A stretch of 64,000 bases of DNA from Mesorhizobium loti (GCF_013170705.1 NZ_CP033334.1:2333501-2397500); one strand, 5' to 3'. Counted from the stretch's first letter, positions 1 through 11,775 are shown. Numbers and translations are program-made. The notes: generated by a model from the sequence alone, not told the origin.

Positions 1-21
1 GAACCGATGGAGGGGTAATTC

Positions 22-99
22 ATGATGACCATGCACATCCAGCGCCCCTCTCGTGGGCTTACCTGCCTGCCGGCGGTTTCGGTACGACGATTCTCCTGA
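22..99 (+). CDS. possible 25-aa leader peptide
   Basis: A 25-codon reading frame starting with two consecutive ATG codons and preceded at ideal distance by a strong ribosome-binding site (GGAGGGG). The peptide begins MMTMHIQRPSRG and matches no family I recognise. Downstream, GTTTCGG (76-82) can pair with CCGAAAC (130-136). GCCGAAA (129-135) can instead pair with TTTCGGC (141-147), so two mutually exclusive structures are possible before the next gene at 166. That layout is compatible with an attenuating leader, but no uridine run follows the second hairpin. It may be chance; the case rests on the ribosome-binding site and the hairpins only. Confidence 0.3.
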   Translation: MMTMHIQRPSRGLTCLPAVSVRRFS

Positions 100-165
100 C
101 TCTCTAAGACTTGATCGCACCGATTCCCGCCGAAACACCTTTTCGGCTCTCGAAGGAATCCTGCG

Positions 166-723
166 ATGTTTTTCAAAAAGTCAAAAGGGCTGAACGCCCA
201 ATCTGAACATGTCCAGACCGACGCCTGGCGTCGTGTCCGGACCGACGCGACCCACGCCTCCGGCCGAATGCCGGCGGAGGATGTTGCTTCGCCTTTTTAT
301 CTCTATTTTCACACGGAGGACGGACCGATGTTCGATCCCTACAGAATACCGGGCTCCAGGAGCCTGCATATCCACCGGCTGCCGACCTGGGCGCTGCTGA
401 TCGGCGAAACCTATTCGTCTGCGGTCCATGCCGAAGTCCGCCGCCGCCCGCATCGCGGCATGCTGCCGGATGTCGATTTCTCGCGCGCCGTTCCCGATCC
501 GAGCCGGCCGTCTTTGGTGCGCCGGATCATCCGGCTGATCCGGCCGGGCGCGAAAAACCGGGCTGCCGGCACGGTGTCGGCAGGATCGGCAAACGCGCCT
601 GTCGGCGAAAAGCCCGCGAACCCCTATATAGCGCGAAGCAGGGCCGACGGTCAGGGTGATTCCGGACCGTCGGCCCTCGGCGCCATGCGGGCCGGGGACC
701 TCGTACGTCGCCAAGCCGCATAA
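166..723 (+). CDS. hypothetical protein, 185 aa
   Basis: I recognise no domain. The protein is basic and arginine-rich, with a central part around LHIHRLPTWALLIGETYSS that looks like folded sequence and a Pro/Ala/Gly-rich tail. The ATG at 166 has an AAGGA site about 8 bases upstream. An internal ATG at 328 (MFDPYRIPGSRSLH) has an even better GGAGG site and would give a 131-residue protein, so the start is uncertain. It lies 29 bases upstream of a pair of ABC exporters on the same strand and may belong to their transcription unit. A shadow frame on the other strand covers the same region; I prefer the plus frame because of its ribosome-binding sites and spacing. Confidence 0.5.
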   Translation: MFFKKSKGLNAQSEHVQTDAWRRVRTDATHASGRMPAEDVASPFYLYFHTEDGPMFDPYRIPGSRSLHIHRLPTWALLIGETYSSAVHAEVRRRPHRGMLPDVDFSRAVPDPSRPSLVRRIIRLIRPGAKNRAAGTVSAGSANAPVGEKPANPYIARSRADGQGDSGPSALGAMRAGDLVRRQAA

Positions 724-752
724 GCGGAAAACAGATTTTACAGGCATGACTC

Positions 753-2635
753 ATGTTGTTGTTTAGCTGGTTTGAAAGAAGGCTCGATCCGTTCCCCGCA
801 GCGGAACCGGTCGAGCCGCCCAAGACCCTGGTGGCCTTCTGCCTGCATTATACGCGCGGGGCATGGCCCTATATCCTCATCGATGCGGTGCTGGTGACGG
901 CGATCGCCATCGCGGAAGTGTGGATGTTCGGCTTCCTTGGCCGCATCGTCGACTGGCTGTCGGGGCAGAATCGCGAAACCTTCCTGCAGACGGAGGGCTG
1001 GAAGCTCGCCGGCATGGCCTTCATCGTGCTGTTCGCGCTGCCCGGCACGGTGTGGCTGCATTCGCTGCTCAACCAGCAGACGCTGATGGGCAACTATCCC
1101 ATGCGCATCCGCTGGCAGGTGCACCGCTATCTGCTCAAGCAGTCGATGAGCTTCTACCAGGACGAGTTCGCCGGCCGCATCGCCACCAAGCTGATGCAGA
1201 CGGCGCTCGCCGTGCGCGAATGCGTCATCAAGGTGATCGACGTCCTGAACTACGTCATCGTCTACTTCCTCGGCATGCTGTTCATCGTCGGTTCGGCGGA
1301 CTGGCGGCTGGCCGCGCCGCTGGGCGTCTGGCTGGTCGGCTACGTACTGTTGCTGCGCTTCTTCATTCCCCGACTGGGCAAGGTCGGCGAGGAGCAGGCC
1401 AATGCGCGCTCGATCATGACCGGCCGCGTTGTCGACAGCTACTCCAACATCCAGACGGTCAAGCTGTTTTCCCATGCGCGCCGCGAGGCCACTTTCGCCA
1501 GGGAAGGCATGATGGGCTTCCTCGACACGGTCTACCGGTCGATGCGGCTGGTGACGGTGCTTTTCGGCACGCTCTACATATTGAACGCGCTGCTCCTGTT
1601 CTCGGTCACCGTCATCTCGCTGTGGCTGTGGATGGGGCAAGTGGTGACGATCGGCGCGGTCGCCGTGGTCATCGGCCTGGTGCTCAGGATGTGGGGCATG
1701 TCGCAATGGATCATGTGGGAGATGTCGGGCCTGTTCGAGAACATCGGCACGGTGCATGACGGCATCGCCTCGATCTCGCTGCCGCGCCTTGTCGAGGACA
1801 GGCCGGATGCGAAGGAGATCGCCGTCTCCAAGGGCGAGATCCGTTTCGAGGATATCCGCTTCCACTACGGCAAGCAGAAGGGCGTCATCGAAAACCTGTC
1901 GCTGGCGGTGAAGTCTGGCGAGAAGGTCGGCATTGTCGGCCGCTCGGGGGCCGGCAAGTCGACGCTGGTCAACCTCTTGTTGCGTTTTTACGACCTGGAG
2001 GGCGGCCGGATCCTGATCGACGGCCAGGAGATCGCCGGTGTGAAACAGGATTCGCTGCGGGCCCAGATCGGCATGGTCACGCAGGACACCTCGCTTTTGC
2101 ATCGTTCGGTGCGCGAGAACATCCTCTATGGCCGCCCCGACGCCACCGAGGAGATGCTCGTCGAGGCGGCGCGGCGGGCCGAGGCTTTGGACTTCATCGG
2201 CGGACTTTCGGACCACAACGGCCGCAAGGGGTTTGACGCCTATGTCGGCGACCGCGGCGTCAAATTGTCCGGCGGCCAGCGGCAACGCATCGCCATCGCT
2301 CGCGTTATGTTGAAGGATGCACCGATACTTATCCTTGACGAGGCGACGTCGGCGCTGGATTCCGAGGCCGAGGCGGCCATCCAGGAGAATCTCTACAAGC
2401 TCATGCAGGGCAAGACCGTCATCGCCATCGCGCATCGGCTTTCGACCATCGCGGCGATGGACAGGCTCGTGGTGATGGATCAGGGTCGTGTCATCGAGGA
2501 AGGTTCGCACGACGAACTGGTCGCCAAGGGCGGGCTCTACGCGCAGCTCTGGCAACGCCAGTCGGGCGGGTTCCTGCTCGAGGACATACCGACCGAAGTC
2601 GCCAACGACGCAATTGCAAAGGGCCAAGCTGCCGA

Positions 2636-2639
<4 letters not shown>
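753..2639 (+). CDS. ABC exporter, fused membrane and ATPase domains (subunit 1)
   Basis: A 628-residue half-transporter of the ABCB/MsbA type. The N-terminal ~340 residues carry six predicted membrane helices, and the rest is the nucleotide-binding domain. Walker A (GRSGAGKST) is at about residue 396, the signature LSGGQRQR at about 505, and Walker B (ILILDEATSALD) with a following H-loop (AIAHRLST) is complete, so the ATPase should be active. The stop overlaps the start of the next exporter by 4 bases, so the two are translationally coupled and probably form a heterodimer. The substrate cannot be inferred; exporters of this type move lipids, peptides or drugs out of the inner membrane. Confidence 0.93.
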
Positions 2640-4519
<1,880 letters not shown>

Positions 4520-4523
4520 GCGC

Positions 4524-5003
4524 ATGGGTGGATCGCTCAGGGCCAGCCCAGGGATCGGTTATGAGCTCAAGCGGCTCCGGCCGACCACGCCGGCCTTCGA
4601 CAGGCTGAAGGACGAGAGCCGGCTGGAGGGCTACTGGATGCTGGTGCGCCTGGCGGATGGCTGGTCAAGTGGCCGTAACAAGTTCCTGAAGCGAGGCGAG
4701 GCGCTTTACGGGGCATGGCATGGCCGCGACCTCGCCGGTGTCTGCGGGCTGAACATCGATCCTTATGTCGAGGGCAGGAGCCATGGCCGGGTCCGGCACC
4801 TGTTCGTCGGCGCGCCTCACCGTCGCGCCGGCCTTGGCCGCATGCTGGTCGAGACCGTCATCGATCGGGCACGCCGCTATTTCACCGTGTTGAACACCCG
4901 CGCGCCGCGGGAAGCCTTCATTTTTTATGAACGGCTTGGCTTTGAGCGCGTGGAAGGCGAAGAATTCGTCACCCATCGCATGGTGTTCGGAAAGGGGAAC
5001 TGA
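4524..5003 (+). CDS. GNAT-family N-acetyltransferase
   Basis: A 159-residue protein. The acetyl-CoA-binding signature is visible as HLFVGAPHRRAGLGRMLVE (the Q/RxxGxG/A motif of GNATs), followed by a typical C-terminal FYERLGFERVEG segment. These enzymes transfer an acetyl group from acetyl-CoA to amines; the acceptor here is unknown. I chose the ATG at 4524, 4 bases after the ABC exporter stop, rather than upstream in-frame codons that would overlap the exporter by about 150 bases and encode low-complexity sequence. It belongs to the same closely spaced unit as the exporters. Confidence 0.85.
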   Translation: MGGSLRASPGIGYELKRLRPTTPAFDRLKDESRLEGYWMLVRLADGWSSGRNKFLKRGEALYGAWHGRDLAGVCGLNIDPYVEGRSHGRVRHLFVGAPHRRAGLGRMLVETVIDRARRYFTVLNTRAPREAFIFYERLGFERVEGEEFVTHRMVFGKGN

Positions 5004-5004
5004 A

Positions 5005-5316
5005 ATGTCCTTGCGTCCGCCATCTCATCTTGCCGGCGCCTCGGCCGCTGAAGCGGCCTTCGATGCGCTTGGCCATGAGGTCCTGGCCGAGAAGGCGGCC
5101 GCGCTCGGCCGTGCCGGACAGCGCGTGGAAGAAACCCTGGCCAGGCTGCGCGACAATGGCGACGAGCAGTCGCGCCCCCTTCTGCTCAAGGAGGCGGCCG
5201 CCGCGGTGCATGGCTATTTCATCCAGCGAGAACTGTGCGGCCTGCGAAGGCACGACGCCGTGATCCGCGAATACGACATCCCCAAAGCCGTCCTGGTCAG
5301 GCTTGGCGCCATGTAG
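5005..5316 (+). CDS. small conserved protein (possibly DUF6665)
   Basis: A 103-residue, mostly helical protein that begins one base after the GNAT stop. The C-terminal half (YFIQRELCGLRRHDAVIRE) resembles the conserved core of a small rhizobial family I recall as DUF6665; that name is from memory and uncertain. No catalytic motif or signal peptide is visible. It closes the plus-strand unit that starts with the ABC exporters. A palindromic repeat follows 16 bases downstream. Confidence 0.75.
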   Translation: MSLRPPSHLAGASAAEAAFDALGHEVLAEKAAALGRAGQRVEETLARLRDNGDEQSRPLLLKEAAAAVHGYFIQRELCGLRRHDAVIREYDIPKAVLVRLGAM

Positions 5317-5332
5317 GGGACTTTTTGTCGAC

Positions 5333-5375
5333 CATAATCTTTTCCGAAAACCGGGTCCCACTTTTCGGGATCATG
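5333..5375. repeat. palindromic intergenic repeat, family B
   Basis: An imperfect palindrome bounded by CATAATC and GATCATG with internal arms TTTTCCGAAAA and CTTTTCGGGA. Related copies lie at 35142-35184 and 49216-49260. It separates two convergent genes. Confidence 0.7.
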
Positions 5376-5376
5376 G

Positions 5377-5721
5377 TCACTCCAGCCATTTCGTGATGAA
5401 GCTGCCGTTCTCGTGGATGTCGGTGGTCTCCAGCGGCCCCGGACCGAGATTGGTGAATTTGTGCGGCGTGTGAGGCGGCACGATGACGATCTGGCCGGCG
5501 GAGGCCTCGATTTCCCTGTCGCCGATGGTGAACAGGCCGGCGCCCTGGCGGATGATGAAAATCTCCGCGTAGGGATGGGAGTGCAGCCGCGGGCCGCCGC
5601 CGACATCGGCCAGGTAGTTGAAGATCAGGCAGGAGTTGGAGCCGTAGGCACCGCATTGCAGCTCGCCCTTCCAGCGGTCGGGACGAACGGCCCATTCCTC
5701 ACGGTCGATGACGTGCGCCAT
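5377..5721 (-). CDS. single-domain cupin protein
   Basis: A 114-residue beta-barrel protein of the cupin_2 type. The first cupin box is GPRLHSHPYAEIFIIRQG, with two histidines and a glutamate as likely metal ligands. The second is IVIVPPHTPHKFTNLG. Small cupins of this form bind sugars, organic acids or metals; no specific role can be assigned. It is convergent with the preceding operon and divergent from petA, with about 315 bases between its start and petA. Its stop lies 2 bases from palindromic repeat B. Confidence 0.85.
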   Translation of the reverse strand: MAHVIDREEWAVRPDRWKGELQCGAYGSNSCLIFNYLADVGGGPRLHSHPYAEIFIIRQGAGLFTIGDREIEASAGQIVIVPPHTPHKFTNLGPGPLETTDIHENGSFITKWLE

Positions 5722-6036
5722 GCCAGGGAAGATAGATCACACCGGTGTCCTGAGTCGAGGTAAACAAGGACGCCCGATTTTGCTGATATTTCCCGGTTGT
5801 TTAGCGTCCTTTCGCGGCCGTTCCCCGCCTTGCCGCGCAATAGGGGATTTTGTCCCCGCGACAATCTGCCCTTGTGCCTTGACCCGTCTGGACAAAAACG
5901 GGCTTCACGCATAAACCGAAGTCCAAATGCCGGAGGAATTCGCTAGCCTGTTCGCCATGCGCTGTCGGGTTGGCGTGATTGAGCGGGGAACAAGGCTCGG
6001 CCACCGGCGCGGAAGAGGCGAAAGGATCAGGCACCC
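5722..6036. other. divergent intergenic region upstream of petABC
   Basis: About 315 bases between the cupin start and petA. It should hold the petABC promoter. A GGGGA/TCCCC hairpin lies near 5853-5867 and a TTGACC hexamer near 5879, but I see no -10 partner that convinces me. No coding frame in it has a supported start. Confidence 0.4.
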
Positions 6037-6597
6037 GTGAGCGCAACCGACATCCACGATCCCAATCGTCGAGATTTTCTTTACGTCGCCACCGGCATGG
6101 CGGCCGTGGTCGGAGCCGGTGCCGTCGCCTGGCCGTTCATCGACCAGATGCGCCCCGATGCCTCGACGCTGGCGCTCGCCTCGGTTGAAGTCGACGTCGC
6201 CTCGCTGACGCCGGGCATGTCCTTGATCGTCAAGTGGCGCGGCAAGCCGGTGGTGGTGCGCAACCGCACCGAAAAGGAAATGAAGGACGGCGAGGCGGTC
6301 AACCTTTCCGATCTCAAGGATCCGATCGCCCGCAACGCCAATCTGCCGGCCGACGCGCCGGCGACCGACGCCAACCGCACCACGCCCGGCAAGGAAGCCT
6401 GGATGGTGATGGTTCAGGTCTGCACGCATCTGGGCTGCATCCCGCTCGGCCAGGAAGGCGATTTCGGCGGCTGGTTCTGCCCATGCCACGGTTCGCAATA
6501 CGATACCGCCGGCCGCATCCGCAAAGGCCCGGCGCCAGAGAACATGGCTGTGCCGGTATTCAAGTTCATTTCCGATACCAAGATCCTTATCGGTTGA
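6037..6597 (+). CDS. petA: ubiquinol-cytochrome c reductase, Rieske iron-sulfur subunit
   Basis: A 186-residue subunit of the respiratory bc1 complex, which passes electrons from ubiquinol to cytochrome c1 on the periplasmic side. A twin-arginine motif (RRDFLYVA) precedes a single membrane anchor at about residues 11-33. The two cluster-binding boxes are CTHLGC (about residues 129-134) and CPCHGS (about 148-153), giving the Cys/His pairs for the 2Fe-2S cluster and the disulfide. The start is GTG. It is the first gene of petABC; petB starts 16 bases after its stop. Confidence 0.97.
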   Translation: MSATDIHDPNRRDFLYVATGMAAVVGAGAVAWPFIDQMRPDASTLALASVEVDVASLTPGMSLIVKWRGKPVVVRNRTEKEMKDGEAVNLSDLKDPIARNANLPADAPATDANRTTPGKEAWMVMVQVCTHLGCIPLGQEGDFGGWFCPCHGSQYDTAGRIRKGPAPENMAVPVFKFISDTKILIG

Positions 6598-6613
6598 GGC
6601 AGGGGATATTTCG

Positions 6614-7915
6614 ATGAGCGAGGGACACTCGACCTATACGCCCAAAACCGGTCTCGGACGCTGGTTCGACGCCCGCATGCCGCTGCCGCGGCTGGTTTAT
6701 GACAGCTTCATCGCCTATCCGGTGCCGCGCAACCTCAACTATGCGTGGACCTTCGGCGGCATCCTGTCGATCATGCTGGTGGCGCAGATCCTGACCGGCA
6801 TCGTGCTGGCCATGCACTACTCGAACGACACCACGCTCGCCTTCGATTCGGTCGAGAAGATCATGCGCGACGTGAATTCCGGCTGGCTGTTGCGCTACAT
6901 GCATGCCAACGGCGCCTCGTTCTTCTTCGTCGCCGTCTATATCCACATTTTCCGAGGCCTCTATTACGGCTCCTACAAGACACCGCGCGAACTGCTGTGG
7001 ATCCTGGGCTGCATCATCTACCTCCTGATGATGGCGACCGGCTTCATGGGCTACGTGCTGCCGTGGGGGCAGATGAGCTTCTGGGGCGCCACCGTCATCA
7101 CCGGCTTCTTCAGCGCCATACCGCTGGTCGGCGAGTGGATCCAGCAATTGCTGCTTGGCGGCTTCGCCGTCGACAATCCGACGCTCAACCGCTTCTTCGC
7201 GCTGCACTATCTGCTGCCGTTCATGATCGCAGGCGTTGTCGTGCTGCACGTCTGGGCGCTGCATGTCGTGGGCCAGTCGAACCCGACCGGCATCGAGGTC
7301 AAGTCGAAGACCGACACCGTCGCCTTCACGCCCTACGCGACGATCAAGGACGCGTTCGGCATGATCGTGTTCCTGTTCTTCTTCGCCTACTTCGTCTTCT
7401 ACCTGCCGAACTATCTCGGCCATCCGGACAACTACACGGTCGCCAACCCGCTGAAGACCCCGGCCCACATCGTCCCTGAATGGTACTTCCTGCCGTTCTA
7501 CGCGATCCTGCGCGCCATCACGTTCAACATCGGGCCGATCAACTCCAAGCTCGGCGGCGTGCTGTGCATGTTCGGCGCCATCGCCATGCTGTTCCTGGTG
7601 CCGTGGCTCGACACTTCCAAGGTGCGCTCGGCCGTCTACCGGCCCTGGTACAAGCTGTTCTTCTGGCTGTTCGTGGCCGATGCCATCCTGCTTGGCTGGC
7701 TGGGCTCGCAGCCGGCGGAAGGCAGCTATGTGTTCATGGCGCAGATGGCAACGCTGTTCTACTTCGCCTTCTTCCTGATCATCATGCCGGTCCTCGGCCT
7801 GATCGAGACGCCGCGCAGGCTGCCGAACTCGATTACCGAGGCGGTTCTGGAGAAGAACAAGGGTGGCAGCGGGCATCCGGCGGGCGCCACGGCCGCACCA
7901 CAGACCAAGGGCTGA
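6614..7915 (+). CDS. petB: cytochrome b of the bc1 complex
   Basis: A 433-residue integral membrane subunit with about eight helices that carries hemes bL and bH and forms the quinol oxidation and quinone reduction sites. The diagnostic PEWY motif of the quinol oxidation site is at about residues 288-291. Paired histidines in helices B and D (within [10 protein letters not shown] and [20 protein letters not shown]) fit the heme ligands. The length matches undivided alphaproteobacterial cytochrome b (about 430 residues) rather than the split b6/subunit IV form. It is the middle gene of petABC. Confidence 0.97.
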   Translation: MSEGHSTYTPKTGLGRWFDARMPLPRLVYDSFIAYPVPRNLNYAWTFGGILSIMLVAQILTGIVLAMHYSNDTTLAFDSVEKIMRDVNSGWLLRYMHANGASFFFVAVYIHIFRGLYYGSYKTPRELLWILGCIIYLLMMATGFMGYVLPWGQMSFWGATVITGFFSAIPLVGEWIQQLLLGGFAVDNPTLNRFFALHYLLPFMIAGVVVLHVWALHVVGQSNPTGIEVKSKTDTVAFTPYATIKDAFGMIVFLFFFAYFVFYLPNYLGHPDNYTVANPLKTPAHIVPEWYFLPFYAILRAITFNIGPINSKLGGVLCMFGAIAMLFLVPWLDTSKVRSAVYRPWYKLFFWLFVADAILLGWLGSQPAEGSYVFMAQMATLFYFAFFLIIMPVLGLIETPRRLPNSITEAVLEKNKGGSGHPAGATAAPQTKG

Positions 7916-7942
7916 GCGGTAGAGAATCTAAGGGGATTTGGC

Positions 7943-8800
7943 ATGAAAAAGATTCTCACCTCGCTTGCGCTGATCGGCCTTGTGGCCGCCGGCACCGCGG
8001 CGTTCGCGGCCGAAGAGGCGCACAATGCGGCGGCTCCGACGCATTTCCCGATCAACGAGCCGAAGGAAATGGGCTGGAGCTTCACCGGCCCGTTCGGCAC
8101 CTATGACAAGGCGCAGCTGCAGCGCGGCCTGAAGGTCTACAAGGAAGTCTGCTCGGCCTGCCATTCGATGAACCTGGTGGCGTTCCGCACGCTGTCGGAC
8201 CTCGGCTACAACGACGCGCAGATCAAGACGCTGGCGGCCGAATACACCATCCATGACGGCCCCAACGATGCCGGCGACATGTTCGACCGTCCCGGCAAGC
8301 CGTCGGACCATTTCCCGGCGCCGTTCGCCAATGAGCAAGCCGCTGCTGCCTCCAACGGCGGCGCTGCCCCGCCCGACATGTCGCTGCTGGCCAAGGCGCG
8401 CGGCGTCGAGCGCGGCTTTCCGCAGTTCGTCTTCGACATCTTCACCCAGTATGACGCCGGCGGTCCCGACTACATCCATTCGCTGCTGACCGGCTACGAC
8501 CAGACGCCGCCGGCCGGAATGGTCATCCCGGAAGGCACGCACTACAACCCGTACTTCATGTCGGGCGTGTCGCTGAAGATGCCCAAGCCGCTCTCCGACG
8601 GTCAGGTGACCTATGACGACGGCTCGCCGCAGACCGTCGACCAGTATTCCCGCGATGTGGCTGCCTTCCTGACATGGGCAGCCGAGCCGCACATGGAGGC
8701 CCGCAAGAAGATGGGCTTCCGCGTGCTGGTGTTCCTGCTTCTGTTCGGCGCGCTCGTCTACCTGACCAAGCGCAAGGTGTGGGAAGGCGTGGCGCACTAA
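7943..8800 (+). CDS. petC: cytochrome c1 of the bc1 complex
   Basis: A 285-residue protein with a cleavable signal peptide (first ~22 residues, ending near AAFAAEEA), a c-type heme motif CSACH at about residues 70-74, and a C-terminal membrane anchor ([18 protein letters not shown]). The sixth heme ligand is probably the methionine in GVSLKMPKP. It accepts electrons from the Rieske protein and passes them to soluble or membrane cytochrome c. In some relatives cytochrome b and c1 are one polypeptide (fbcH); here they are separate genes. A strong terminator follows. Confidence 0.97.
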   Translation: MKKILTSLALIGLVAAGTAAFAAEEAHNAAAPTHFPINEPKEMGWSFTGPFGTYDKAQLQRGLKVYKEVCSACHSMNLVAFRTLSDLGYNDAQIKTLAAEYTIHDGPNDAGDMFDRPGKPSDHFPAPFANEQAAAASNGGAAPPDMSLLAKARGVERGFPQFVFDIFTQYDAGGPDYIHSLLTGYDQTPPAGMVIPEGTHYNPYFMSGVSLKMPKPLSDGQVTYDDGSPQTVDQYSRDVAAFLTWAAEPHMEARKKMGFRVLVFLLLFGALVYLTKRKVWEGVAH

Positions 8801-8826
8801 GGCCGCGCCGGCACCTGAAAATGCAA

Positions 8827-8852
8827 GGGCGCCGAAAGGCGCCCTTTTCTTT
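8827..8852 (+). terminator. rho-independent terminator of petABC
   Basis: A perfect seven-base-pair stem GGGCGCC/GGCGCCC with a GAAA tetraloop, followed by TTTTCTTTT. It lies 27 bases after the petC stop and before apt. Confidence 0.9.
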
Positions 8853-8897
8853 TCGGCCGCTTACCGGCAAAACTGTAAGGCAACGGAACAATTGCCC

Positions 8898-9443
8898 ATG
8901 AAATCCTCCCTGGAAGAGACCCTGCTGTCGGCCATCCGCACCATCCCCGATTACCCCAAGCCAGGCATCCTGTTTCGCGACATCACCACGCTGCTTGGCA
9001 ATGCGCGCGCCTTTCGCCGCGCCATCGACGAGCTGGTGCATCCCTATGCCGGGCAGAAGGTCGACAAGATAGCCGGCATCGAGGCACGCGGCTTCATCCT
9101 GGGTGGCGCCGTCGCCCATCAGCTCTCGGCCGGCTTCGTGCCGATCCGCAAGAAGGGCAAGCTGCCCTATGAGACGGTGCGCGTCGCCTACAGCCTGGAA
9201 TACGGGCTGGACGAGATGGAGATGCACAAGGACGGCGTTTCACCGGGCGAGAAGGTGATCCTGGTCGACGATCTGATCGCCACCGGCGGCACGGCGGAAG
9301 CGGCGGTCAGGCTTCTGCGCCAGATCGGCGCCGATATACTGGCGGCATGCTTCGTCATCGACCTGCCGGATCTGGGTGGCCGCGCCAAGCTCGAGGCGCT
9401 CGGTGTTCCGGTAAGGACGCTGATCGGGTTCGAGGGACATTAG
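8898..9443 (+). CDS. apt: adenine phosphoribosyltransferase
   Basis: A 181-residue purine salvage enzyme that makes AMP from adenine and PRPP in the cytoplasm. The PRPP-binding signature is [14 protein letters not shown]. The N-terminal [18 protein letters not shown] and the adenine-site segment [10 protein letters not shown] are typical of Apt. I start at the ATG at 8898; a TTG two codons upstream is in frame but less likely. It is a single-gene unit after the petABC terminator. Confidence 0.96.
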   Translation: MKSSLEETLLSAIRTIPDYPKPGILFRDITTLLGNARAFRRAIDELVHPYAGQKVDKIAGIEARGFILGGAVAHQLSAGFVPIRKKGKLPYETVRVAYSLEYGLDEMEMHKDGVSPGEKVILVDDLIATGGTAEAAVRLLRQIGADILAACFVIDLPDLGGRAKLEALGVPVRTLIGFEGH

Positions 9444-9564
9444 ATCTTTCCCTCGCCCGGTTTGCGAGGAGGGAGGCGAGCAAGGCGAGCGGAGCAGGGG
9501 TATAGTACGACCGTCGAGTGCAAGACACCACCGCTGGCGCCGCCCCTCATCCGCCCTTCGGGCA

Positions 9565-9590
9565 CCTTCTCCCCGTAAACGGGGCGAAGG
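9565..9590. repeat. short palindrome between apt and the MaoC pair
   Basis: A near-perfect hairpin with arms CCTTCTCCCCGT and ACGGGGCGAAGG, 6 bases before the stop of the convergent MaoC gene. The motif is related to the palindrome at 49536-49558 after uvrB. It may also act as a terminator for either neighbour. Confidence 0.6.
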
Positions 9591-9596
9591 AAGAAA

Positions 9597-10058
9597 TCAC
9601 TCCACTTTCACCAGCACGGCGCTCTCAAACTCCAGCACCTTGTCGCCGGTCGAATCGAAAGCTTCCGAGCGCAGCGACAAAAGCCGCCAGCCGGGGCGTG
9701 ACGAGATCGGGCGGTGGGACAGCGCGGTGCGGGTGAAGGTGACGGTCTCGCCGGCGAAGACCGGTTTCAGCCATTTCAGGTTCTTGAAGCCGGGCGAAGG
9801 GCCGAATTCGGGCGCCGGGCCAGGACCGGTCCACTCGGCGCCCATCCGGCTTTCGAGGTTGAGCTTCATCCAGGTGGCGGCGGTGTGCCAGCCGGAGGCG
9901 CAGAGCCCGCCGAGCAGGCTTTTCCTGGCCGCCTCCTCGTCGATGTGGAAGATCTGAGGGTCGTATTTGCGGGCAAACGCCTTGATCGCCTCGGCTTCGA
10001 ACTTGTGCGAGCCCAGCGTGACGGTGGTGCCGATGCGGAAGAATTCGTCCAGGGTCAT
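9597..10058 (-). CDS. MaoC-like hotdog-fold dehydratase (second of pair)
   Basis: A 153-residue MaoC-family protein. The conserved hydratase-2 pattern is visible in FARKYDPQIFHIDEEAA and LCASGWHTAATWMKL, where Asp and His would act on a 2-enoyl-CoA-type substrate. The substrate cannot be inferred. It overlaps its upstream paralogue by 4 bases (ATGA), so the two proteins are likely made together and may form a heterodimer, since MaoC hotdog domains usually work as dimers. Confidence 0.88.
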   Translation of the reverse strand: MTLDEFFRIGTTVTLGSHKFEAEAIKAFARKYDPQIFHIDEEAARKSLLGGLCASGWHTAATWMKLNLESRMGAEWTGPGPAPEFGPSPGFKNLKWLKPVFAGETVTFTRTALSHRPISSRPGWRLLSLRSEAFDSTGDKVLEFESAVLVKVE

Positions 10059-10525
10059 GCCATATTCCCCGCCGCGTCACGCGTCAGGAACATGACGGAG
10101 TTCTCAAGCTCGAAGACGCTTTCGCCACGCTGGTTGACCAACTCGCTGCGCAAGGTGACGAAACCGAGATCCGGCTTCGACTTCGACAGGCGCTTGGCAA
10201 GCACGACCATGGTGCCGACCAGCCTGTCGCCAGCCAGGACCGGCTTCTTCCACCTGACCTGGTCGACGCCGGGCGCACCCTGGCAGGTGGAGTCCAAGAG
10301 GAACGCGTCGCACCACATGCGCATGAACATGGCGCAGGTGTGCCAGCCGGAGGCCGAGAGGCCGCCCAGGATGCTGGCCTTGCCGGCTTCCTCGTCGAGA
10401 TGCATGGGCTGGGCATCGAACTCGCTGGCGAATTCGATGATCTCGGCGGCGGTTACCTGTTTGGTGCCGAGGTCGAACGAGGCACCCTCGACGAAATCCT
10501 CATAGGCCCATGTCTTTCCGGTCAT
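10055..10525 (-). CDS. MaoC-like hotdog-fold dehydratase (first of pair)
   Basis: A 156-residue paralogue of the next gene. The motif FASEFDAQPMHLDEEAG followed by LSASGWHTCAMFMRM matches the MaoC active-site region. It is likely involved in acyl-CoA metabolism (inference from family). It is translationally coupled to the second MaoC gene. The region between its start and corA (10526-10648) shows no supported gene. Confidence 0.88.
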   Translation of the reverse strand: MTGKTWAYEDFVEGASFDLGTKQVTAAEIIEFASEFDAQPMHLDEEAGKASILGGLSASGWHTCAMFMRMWCDAFLLDSTCQGAPGVDQVRWKKPVLAGDRLVGTMVVLAKRLSKSKPDLGFVTLRSELVNQRGESVFELENSVMFLTRDAAGNMA

Positions 10526-10648
10526 GGTCTGGAATCCCTGCGGAACGCGCGACCCGCATGGATCGGCAAACCCGGATGCAGGCCAGGGGCGATTTGGTCA
10601 AGTCCTTTCTGGTGAGCCAGCGTAGGCAGCGGGCACCCGCGGCAGCGG

Positions 10649-11623
10649 TCAGAGCCAGCCGCGGCGGCGGAAATACCAGAAGGGCAGGATCGCCGACAGG
10701 ATCATCAGGCCGATGGCGAAGGGATAGCCAAGCTCCCATTTCAGCTCGGGAATGATATCGAAATTCATGCCGTAGATCGAGGCGACCAGCGTCGGTGGCA
10801 GGAAGATGACGGCGGCGACAGAAAAGATCTTGATGATGGCGTTCTGCTCGATCGAGATCATGCCGAGCGTGGCGTCGAGCAGGAAGGAGATCTTCTGCGA
10901 CAGGAAGGTGGCGTGGTCGGCGAGCGACAGCACGTCGCGCGACAAGGTCTTGATGCGGGCGCGCACATCCTTGCTCATCTTGGTCTGGGTGGCGACATGG
11001 GCGAGGAAGCCGGCGAGGCGCTGCAGCGAGATCAGGCTGTCGCGGACGGAAGAGGTGATGTCCTCCTTGCGGCCGATGGCTTTGAGCAATTCCTGAAAGT
11101 CGCGGTTGCGCTTCGACACCTTGGTCGAGCGTGCCTCGAAAATGTCGCGCGAAATCCCCTCGATGTCGCGGCCTGCGCGCTCAAGGATGTCGGCGAGACG
11201 GTCGACGATCGCCTCCAGCAGGCCGATCAGGATGGTGTCGCCGCTGGTGCAGCCGGTCGCCACCTTCTCGGCGCGCAGCGGGAAGGTCTTGAAGGCCTTG
11301 GGTTCATGATAGCGAATGGTGATCAGCCTGTTGCCGGCGAGCGCGAAGGTGACCGGCGACATCAGGGGATCGTCGACCTCGGTCTGCGCGGGCAAGGTGG
11401 CGGTCATAAAGTAGGCGCCGTCCTCGATGTAGAGGCGGCTGGAAATCTCGATCTCCTCCATCTCCTCGCGGGTCGGGATGGCGACCCCGAGCCAGCTTTC
11501 GATGGTGGCCTCTTCCTCCTTGGTCGGATTGACCAGATCGGCCCAGACGACCCTGTCGCCATCCGCCAGCAGGTCGTCGACGACGCGCAGGCGATCATTG
11601 TCCACGACAAATGCCTTGATCAT
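10649..11623 (-). CDS. corA: CorA-family divalent cation (magnesium) transporter
   Basis: A 324-residue protein with a large cytoplasmic N-terminal domain and two C-terminal membrane helices. The essential pore motif is present as YGMNF (Gly-Met-Asn at about residues 285-287) at the end of the first helix, and the last helix ends in a basic tail (WYFRRRGWL). CorA forms pentameric channels that import Mg2+ (some also Co2+ or Ni2+). I start at MIKAFVVDNDRLRV; longer in-frame starts add unlikely sequence. No Mg-sensing leader was recognised upstream. Confidence 0.93.
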   Translation of the reverse strand: MIKAFVVDNDRLRVVDDLLADGDRVVWADLVNPTKEEEATIESWLGVAIPTREEMEEIEISSRLYIEDGAYFMTATLPAQTEVDDPLMSPVTFALAGNRLITIRYHEPKAFKTFPLRAEKVATGCTSGDTILIGLLEAIVDRLADILERAGRDIEGISRDIFEARSTKVSKRNRDFQELLKAIGRKEDITSSVRDSLISLQRLAGFLAHVATQTKMSKDVRARIKTLSRDVLSLADHATFLSQKISFLLDATLGMISIEQNAIIKIFSVAAVIFLPPTLVASIYGMNFDIIPELKWELGYPFAIGLMILSAILPFWYFRRRGWL

Positions 11624-11775
11624 CGCCAGATCTCCCCTGCGAAGGTGCGTTCGGATTGCGCGTCGTGTCGGATTGCACGGCTCTTCGTCGTGTGCGCGAC
11701 CGTGTGCCTGCCGCTTAGACCCGTGGCATGACAAAATCAAGACAAGCCCCACCGGGACAGGCCGCCATCGGCCGC

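Noticed and set aside
738..2627. A 629-codon minus-strand frame opposite the first ABC exporter, and a 662-codon one opposite the second (2537-4525)
   Set aside because: Antisense shadows of high-G+C coding sequence; composition is His/Asp/Arg-rich and no domain is present, while the plus strand has complete ABC motifs.
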